Part shown: positions 4,761 to 9,644 of the stretch, piece after piece
Numbering within the stretch: position 1 is the stretch's first letter
Layout: each line of letters opens with the position of its first letter
Assembly: GCA_039208045.1 (NCBI GenBank)
Contig: JBCCRH010000228.1
Coordinates: 1 to 9,644 of the forward strand
Direction of reading: 5' to 3'
Length of the DNA: 9,644 nucleotides
DNA from: JBCCRH01 sp039208045
GTDB lineage: Bacteria; Bacteroidota; Bacteroidia; Chitinophagales; Saprospiraceae
Made by a program: the position numbers and the translations under genes
The notes under the pieces: model-generated
The model's database searches: none
Seen by the model: only the letters and a program-made list of their open reading frames with translations
What the model was told of the DNA's origin: nothing

Positions 4761-7478
4761 ATGAAAAAGCGTAAACTAAACCAATCAAGCTATAAAATTC
4801 CCCAGTTCGGTTCGCTAGGGTTATTAGCACTCGGTGATAAAGGCTTAAAAGCTTGGAGACATTTCAAAGAGACAGGTCAGACACTGAATCTCTCAGCCCA
4901 AGCTCCCAATAGTAAAAAAGGGAAACGAAAACTGTTGATTGTCGGCTGGGATGCAGCCGATTGGAAAATCATTTCCCCCTTAATGGAAAGAGGCTTGATG
5001 CCTTCCTTACAATCCATTGTTGAGCAGGGGGTCATGGGAAATCTACGTACCCTCGACCCTCCGTTTTCTCCTATGTTATGGACTTCAATTGCCACTGGAA
5101 AAAATGCGGATCAGCACGGCATCCTCAACTTTGTCGAACCGAACCCTGAGTCTGGAGACATTCGTCCTGTTCAATCTACCTCCCGAAAATGTAGGGCCTT
5201 TTGGAACATTCTCAGTCATTTGGGTTACAAAGTTAATGTGGTCGGCTGGTGGCCTTCCCATCCTGCCGAGCCCATTAATGGGGTGATGGTCTCCAACCGA
5301 TTTCATAAGTTCAAAAACAATCCCAATTTAGGAGCAATAGCTCCCGAAGCAGTCTACCCTTCCGCTTATCTGGAAAAAATTGCTAGCCTTAAGATAGATC
5401 CAAGCGAGATCACTGCTGCTCATGTCGCCCCTTTTGTTCCCAATTTTCACTTAGTCGATCAAGAGAAGGATCAGTCACTGAATTATATCCGATGGCAATT
5501 AGCGGAAAGTGCCACTACCCAAGCAGTGACCACTTACCTGATGGAGCATACCGAATGGGATGTCACGGCGGTGTATTTTGAAGCTATCGATCGATTATGT
5601 CATCGATTTATGAAGTTTCATCCTCCACGGCAGGCGCATATTCCAGAAGAATTTTATAACCTGTACAAAAAAGTAGTTCAAGGGGCCTATCGTTTCAGTG
5701 ATATGATGCTGGGGAGCTTGCTGGACATGGTAGACGAGCATACTACCGTCATGGTACTTTCTGATCACGGTTTCCACTCTGATCATCTCAGATTAGCCAA
5801 AATCCCCAAAGAGCCCGCAGGTATTGCGCATGAGCACCGCCCCATGGGGGTTTTCTGTATGCGCGGTAAAGATGTTCGAAAAGACGAGTTGATCTTTGGG
5901 GCGGGATTGTTGGATATCACTCCCACCATTTTGGCGAGTTTAGGGGAGGCGATTGGTAAAGATATGGAAGGGAAGGTCTTACAGCAGTGTTTTGAGCATC
6001 CCAAAAGCTTACAATATCTCGACAGTTGGGAAGCTGTGGAAGGGGAATTTGGTGAACATCCCGAACACCTTAGGGATGACCCCACCACTACTAAAGAGGT
6101 ATTACAACAGCTGATAGACCTAGGGTACTTGGAAAAAATGGAAGATACCAAGGAGGAACGACTGGAAAAAGTGACCAAAGAAACCCAGTATAATCTATCA
6201 AAGGTCTATGCTTCCAAAAAACAATTTTCCAAAGCCCTAGAAATTTTAGAACAACTCTACGAAGAAGACCTGGTCGATAGAAGGTATAATCGAGATTTGA
6301 TCACCTACTACTGCGTGCTGGGAGAGACTGAAAAGGCGAGAGCCGTCTTTACCAATTTCAAGAAGTACAGCATGGGGCTCAAAAAAGCGGATTTTGATCG
6401 GATAGAAGGCCAAATTCTATTTGCCGAAAAACGCTACAAAGATGCTGTTTCCTTCTTGGATGAATTGCTCGAAAAAAGTCCCAAAAACCCTACACTTAAT
6501 CGCTTACAGGCATCTGCCTTCCGAGAGTTAAAGCAATTCGAACAGGCTGCGCAGAATTATCAAATACTCCTCGCCAACGACCCCGATGATGCCCATGCCT
6601 GGCTGAACCTAGGCGTATGCCATTTCAAACAGGAGAAATACGAAGAAGCTGCGGCTGACTTACTCAAATCGATTCAATTAGACTTCAATACCCCTGAAGC
6701 CCATTTCGAACTAGGGCGCTCGCTGATGCGACTGGGGATGTACGAAGATGCTACTAATGCCCTGGAAACCGCTCTTAAGCTTCGTCCGGACTATAATCGA
6801 GCACGCCACAATTTGATAAAAATTTATCAGGACCATTTTCCACAACCAGATAAAGCAACGGCACATTTACAACAGTACTACAATTATTCGAAGTCGGAAA
6901 TGGTGATCGTATGTGGACTTCCACGTTCGGGCACTTCCATGCTGATGCAAATGCTTGCCGCGGGTGGCATGCCTGTACTAATGGATAATGCTCGGCCCGC
7001 ATATGAGCACAACCCTAAGGGCTATTATGAATATGAAGCAGTGAAACAAACAAAAAAAGATCGGGCGTGGATGGATAAAGCGGCGGGAAAAGCAGTGAAA
7101 GTAACAGTACCAATTTTACCACATCTGTCCTTAAAAAGGCGCGCTAAAGTACTCTTTATCGAACGAGAAATCACGGAAGTCTTGCTATCTCAGGACAAAA
7201 TGCTGGGTAAGGCTCCTGCGACGGAAGCCACCTACAATTGGTCTTTAGCCCAGGCCTTTGAAAAATTGATCAAAAAGGCAAAGCACCGCTTGAATGATCG
7301 AACCAATTTTGCGACGCTGTATTTGAAGTACGATGAAATAGTACAACATCCCCAAAAAGCTGCGGAAGCCATTGTGAATTTCCTCGATTCTCCCCTAGAT
7401 ACTCAGGCCATGGCAAGGGCGGTTGATCGGGATTTGTACCGAAATAGAACTCAAACTTCTTCTCATAATAAGAATTAA
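4761..7478 (+). CDS. Alkaline-phosphatase-superfamily / TPR / sulfotransferase fusion protein
   Basis: This is a 905-residue three-part protein. Residues about 55-410 are a type I phosphodiesterase/nucleotide pyrophosphatase-like domain. A full set of candidate metal and catalytic residues is visible: D64 in VGWDAADW, T108 in MLWTSIATG as likely nucleophile, D277 and H281, D335-H336 in VLSDHGF, and H357/H359. Residues about 475-700 are TPR-like helical repeats (e.g. AHAWLNLGVCHFKQEKYEEA). Residues about 712-895 are a PAPS-dependent sulfotransferase: 5'-phosphosulfate loop GLPRSGTS (719-726), and R802 with S810 spaced eight apart as in the 3'-phosphate motif, ending in the usual D-x-x-L-Y-R-x-R tail. 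No signal peptide or membrane span is seen, so it probably acts in the cytoplasm, where PAPS is available. It starts at ATG 4761 and heads a tight operon. The acceptor substrate is unknown; the TPRs may bind it. Confidence 0.92.
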   Translation: MKKRKLNQSSYKIPQFGSLGLLALGDKGLKAWRHFKETGQTLNLSAQAPNSKKGKRKLLIVGWDAADWKIISPLMERGLMPSLQSIVEQGVMGNLRTLDPPFSPMLWTSIATGKNADQHGILNFVEPNPESGDIRPVQSTSRKCRAFWNILSHLGYKVNVVGWWPSHPAEPINGVMVSNRFHKFKNNPNLGAIAPEAVYPSAYLEKIASLKIDPSEITAAHVAPFVPNFHLVDQEKDQSLNYIRWQLAESATTQAVTTYLMEHTEWDVTAVYFEAIDRLCHRFMKFHPPRQAHIPEEFYNLYKKVVQGAYRFSDMMLGSLLDMVDEHTTVMVLSDHGFHSDHLRLAKIPKEPAGIAHEHRPMGVFCMRGKDVRKDELIFGAGLLDITPTILASLGEAIGKDMEGKVLQQCFEHPKSLQYLDSWEAVEGEFGEHPEHLRDDPTTTKEVLQQLIDLGYLEKMEDTKEERLEKVTKETQYNLSKVYASKKQFSKALEILEQLYEEDLVDRRYNRDLITYYCVLGETEKARAVFTNFKKYSMGLKKADFDRIEGQILFAEKRYKDAVSFLDELLEKSPKNPTLNRLQASAFRELKQFEQAAQNYQILLANDPDDAHAWLNLGVCHFKQEKYEEAAADLLKSIQLDFNTPEAHFELGRSLMRLGMYEDATNALETALKLRPDYNRARHNLIKIYQDHFPQPDKATAHLQQYYNYSKSEMVIVCGLPRSGTSMLMQMLAAGGMPVLMDNARPAYEHNPKGYYEYEAVKQTKKDRAWMDKAAGKAVKVTVPILPHLSLKRRAKVLFIEREITEVLLSQDKMLGKAPATEATYNWSLAQAFEKLIKKAKHRLNDRTNFATLYLKYDEIVQHPQKAAEAIVNFLDSPLDTQAMARAVDRDLYRNRTQTSSHNKN

Positions 7479-7490
7479 TTAAATCTGAAT

Positions 7491-8723
7491 ATGCGCAACA
7501 AAAAATTACTCACCCCTACTCAATTGACCAAAAGAGGGGAATACAACCCAAAATTATCGCTGAACGATAGGCTGCGCGGATATGCTTTGCTGGCCACCGG
7601 GCTTGCTTTGGTACCCGGCAAAGTCGCTAAGGCGGAGGTAGTGTACACCGACCCTGCCGATATTATCATAACAACAGATCTTGAAAACAGTGAGTTTACA
7701 CGCATTGATCTAGATGGTGATGGTACAGATGATGTTGTTTTTGAAGTTGAACTGGATCCTTATGAGTATAATTATATCTACAACTACCCTAATTATGTGG
7801 TGGGTGAACCCCAAATTTTTAATGCTGGTACTGGTGATTTTAATATATTTTCGGGGCGGGTTCCATTTACATTAAATGACCCAATTAATGCTTCAGATCC
7901 TGCTTGGTCTAATGCTTTTCAAATAGCTGGGTTTGAATATATGAGCGACAATCCGCCTTCAGATAGTAATTGGGGCAACCTTCCCGCTTCCGGGTATCTT
8001 GCTTTCGGGTTGAACCAAGGAGGTGGAGACTACAATTATGGTTGGATTCGGGTAAGGTTTGAGAAAGTAAACACCTTGGATTTAAGGCTAACCGTTTTTG
8101 ACTGGGCCTACGAAAATGTCGTCAACGAGCAGATATTAACGGGGCAAACGAGCGGGGGTGTTGTACTACCGGTGGAGTTAACGGCTTTTACTGCCAGCTC
8201 TAGAGATGGTCAGGTTTTGTTGGAGTGGAAAACCGAGACAGAAATTGATAATGAAGGCTTTGATATTCTGCGTAGTACTGACGGGAAGAGTTGGGAAAAG
8301 CTGGGTTTTATAAAAGGCTACGGTACAACATACGAAGCCCAAAACTACCGATTTATTGATGACCAACCCATACACGGCGAAAACTACTACCGGCTCAAGC
8401 AGATCGATACCGACGGTACCTTCGAATTCACCAATATTGTTTCCGCACAATTTACTGCCAAGCAGGAGGTCAATCTGTACCCCAATCCGGTAGGCGTAAA
8501 TGGGCTGGCCAATATGACGTTCGCATCAGCGAGCGAACTGGAAGCAGAGCTCATTATTTTTAATGCGGAAGGTAAAGAAATGGCGCGTACTTCGCACCAG
8601 CTATTTGTGGGTGACAATACGCTTGAAATAGCCACTAGCCAATGGCAACCCGGCACCTATTTTGTGCGATTACTAGCTCCTGCGGAAGGGCTTGATGTAT
8701 ATAAAAGGTTAATCATTCTTTAA
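7491..8723 (+). CDS. T9SS-exported protein with acidic Tyr-rich segment and sorting domain
   Basis: This 410-residue protein begins 12 nt after the fusion gene. A long basic N-region (residues 1-30) precedes a hydrophobic stretch and a likely signal-peptidase site after A-K-A (48). Next is a D-L-D-G-D-G-T-D-D motif (73-81), resembling a calcium-binding loop and common in Bacteroidota secreted proteins that open with a V-V-Y-T-D strand. Residues 91-102 carry six tyrosines, mostly at every second position. A Y-G-W-I-R-V-R-F segment follows, then an Fn3-like module at about 225-322 (LPVELTAF, LEWKTETEIDNEGFDILRS, YYRLKQIDTDG). The C-terminus (327-410) is a type A sorting domain (NLYPNP, then P-G-T-Y-F-V-R-L). 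It is expected on the cell surface or released. Its binding partner or activity is unknown, and no catalytic motif is seen. Confidence 0.9.
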   Translation: MRNKKLLTPTQLTKRGEYNPKLSLNDRLRGYALLATGLALVPGKVAKAEVVYTDPADIIITTDLENSEFTRIDLDGDGTDDVVFEVELDPYEYNYIYNYPNYVVGEPQIFNAGTGDFNIFSGRVPFTLNDPINASDPAWSNAFQIAGFEYMSDNPPSDSNWGNLPASGYLAFGLNQGGGDYNYGWIRVRFEKVNTLDLRLTVFDWAYENVVNEQILTGQTSGGVVLPVELTAFTASSRDGQVLLEWKTETEIDNEGFDILRSTDGKSWEKLGFIKGYGTTYEAQNYRFIDDQPIHGENYYRLKQIDTDGTFEFTNIVSAQFTAKQEVNLYPNPVGVNGLANMTFASASELEAELIIFNAEGKEMARTSHQLFVGDNTLEIATSQWQPGTYFVRLLAPAEGLDVYKRLIIL

Positions 8724-8742
8724 TCGAATAGCGGCTCGACTT

Positions 8743-9312
8743 ATGGAACAATTATTGACTAAAAATCCCAACAAGACGAAATCGATGCGGGCGTTGGGAG
8801 CGGTAGATATTTCTGCCGTTCGAGCTGCGATTTTAAGCATCCCTGAAGCCGTGTGGCAGCTAGAGAATGAGGCCAAACCCAATAAATTCAGGGAATTTCA
8901 CTCCACTACCCATATCGTCTTCAAGTTTGTCGAAAGCTTTAAGGATTACACCAAATACTACGAAAAGCCCATCTGGGAGAAATGGAAAGCACGCCTACAG
9001 CCCCTTTTGGATCAAGCGGTAGTGCCTTATGGTTATACCGAAGGGCATTTCTCCAGAGTGATGTTGGCCCGCTTAGACGCGGGGGGGCATATCAATGCCC
9101 ACCGCGACGGGAAATTGTCGGCAGTGTTTCCACATAAGATACACATCCCGATACAGACTAATCCCAAATGCACCTTCTTTGTCAATCCCAAAACGTATCA
9201 GTTTGAAGAGGGCTTTGCTTATGAGGTCAATAATCAAGCGGTTCACTATGTAGAGAATCTGGGAGACAGCCCACGTATTCATCTCATATTCGAATATTGG
9301 GGAAAACCTTAA
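8743..9312 (+). CDS. Aspartyl/asparaginyl beta-hydroxylase-like 2-oxoglutarate/Fe(II) oxygenase
   Basis: The 189-residue product fits the Asp_Arg_Hydrox fold (double-stranded beta helix). The iron triad is visible as H120-x-D122 (in G-G-H-I-N-A-H-R-D) and the distal H168 in N-N-Q-A-V-H. R178, ten residues later in S-P-R-I-H-L-I-F-E-Y-W, is the expected 2-oxoglutarate-binding arginine. The stretch H-K-I-H-I-P-I-Q-T-N-P (131-141) is also typical of the family. Members hydroxylate Asp/Asn residues in proteins, or amino acids within peptides and natural products; the substrate here cannot be read from sequence. There is no signal peptide, so a cytoplasmic location is likely. It starts at ATG 8743, 19 nt after the cargo gene, and is followed 8 nt later by a lipoprotein gene, consistent with co-transcription. 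Confidence 0.9.
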   Translation: MEQLLTKNPNKTKSMRALGAVDISAVRAAILSIPEAVWQLENEAKPNKFREFHSTTHIVFKFVESFKDYTKYYEKPIWEKWKARLQPLLDQAVVPYGYTEGHFSRVMLARLDAGGHINAHRDGKLSAVFPHKIHIPIQTNPKCTFFVNPKTYQFEEGFAYEVNNQAVHYVENLGDSPRIHLIFEYWGKP

Positions 9313-9320
9313 TTTATGTC

Positions 9321-9632
9321 ATGTATAAAATCTGTCTTTTTTTAGTGTTTCTGACCCTTGGTATTCTTTACAGTTGTGATAGCTCAGATGACGAACGCTT
9401 CCAGTACCATGCTATCCATGAGGTGCCGGAATTGTTGCAACAAAAAGCCCGAAATCGATTGGACGTTTATCACGTTCGCCATTTTGCGAATGATTCTACG
9501 CTGGCCTTTACGGAAGCACAGAAGGAGGCACTATTGTTGCTGATGGCCAATAAGGTTTATGCTGCCGAGGAAGCTAAAACTTTTATAAAGAACAATAAAG
9601 AAAGGCGGGATAGTCTAAAGGCTTCTTCGTAA
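9321..9632 (+). CDS. Small putative surface lipoprotein (unknown function)
   Basis: This 103-residue product starts with a short lipoprotein signal (M-Y-K-I then a hydrophobic core), ending in I-L-Y-S-C with the lipidated cysteine at residue 19. The cysteine is followed by D-S-S-D-D-E, similar to the acidic lipoprotein export signal that sends lipoproteins to the cell surface in Bacteroidota. The mature part is mostly helical and charged (E-A-Q-K-E-A-L-L-L-L-M-A-N-K-V-Y-A-A-E-E-A), with no domain that I recognise. I chose ATG 9321 over the in-frame upstream ATG 9297, because the longer form would overlap the oxygenase gene by 16 nt and put polar residues before the signal. It is the last gene visible in the cluster; only 12 nt follow it and no terminator is seen. 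Confidence 0.75.
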   Translation: MYKICLFLVFLTLGILYSCDSSDDERFQYHAIHEVPELLQQKARNRLDVYHVRHFANDSTLAFTEAQKEALLLLMANKVYAAEEAKTFIKNNKERRDSLKASS

Positions 9633-9644
9633 AAGATTCTCAAA

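Noticed and set aside
5783..6178. 131-residue minus-strand open frame inside the fusion gene
   Set aside because: The plus-strand frame carries clear catalytic motifs through this region. The antisense product is Ser/Pro/Cys-rich with no recognisable domain.
9297..9320. Upstream in-frame ATG for the lipoprotein gene
   Set aside because: It lies inside the oxygenase gene end and adds eight residues before an otherwise well-formed lipoprotein signal.

Overview
The window looks like chromosomal DNA from a Bacteroidota bacterium, most likely a Saprospiraceae/Lewinella-type marine or freshwater member. This rests on two proteins ending in type IX secretion (T9SS) type A sorting domains, a TAnnTTTG-type (-7) Bacteroidota promoter in front of two genes, AT-rich leaders instead of strong Shine-Dalgarno sites, and a putative surface lipoprotein with an acidic stretch after its cysteine. 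The species assignment is inference. No rRNA, tRNA, CRISPR array or transposase gene is visible.

Layout. (1) Bases 2-2986 are the 3' part of a very large secreted repeat protein. It has seven nearly identical 108/112-residue cysteine-containing repeats, an eighth diverged repeat and a T9SS sorting domain. The gene begins upstream of the window and ends at a strong intrinsic terminator (3018-3055). (2) Bases 3207-4491 hold two minus-strand genes, a VOC/glyoxalase-fold protein and an AraC-type regulator. They are the only minus-strand genes here and are bracketed by two related REP-like palindromes (3135-3168 and 4628-4661). The leader of the regulator gene contains a compact set of nested inverted repeats that can be drawn as a three-way junction (4534-4589). 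(3) Bases 4761-9632 form a tight plus-strand cluster of four genes with gaps of 8-19 nt, preceded by a good Bacteroidota promoter. The genes encode a 905-residue fusion of an alkaline-phosphatase-superfamily domain, TPRs and a PAPS-dependent sulfotransferase; a 410-residue T9SS-exported protein; an aspartyl/asparaginyl beta-hydroxylase-like 2-oxoglutarate oxygenase; and a 103-residue lipoprotein.

How they may work together. The cluster at 4761-9632 puts two modifying enzymes (a sulfotransferase and a 2OG hydroxylase), both without signal peptides, beside a secreted cargo and a lipoprotein. The cargo has an unusual acidic, alternating-tyrosine segment (six Tyr in twelve residues). A cargo-modification operon, with sulfation and/or hydroxylation before export, is the most interesting hypothesis here. 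It is inferred from gene order and sequence character only, and no substrate can be read from the DNA. The AraC/VOC pair appears to be an independent unit.
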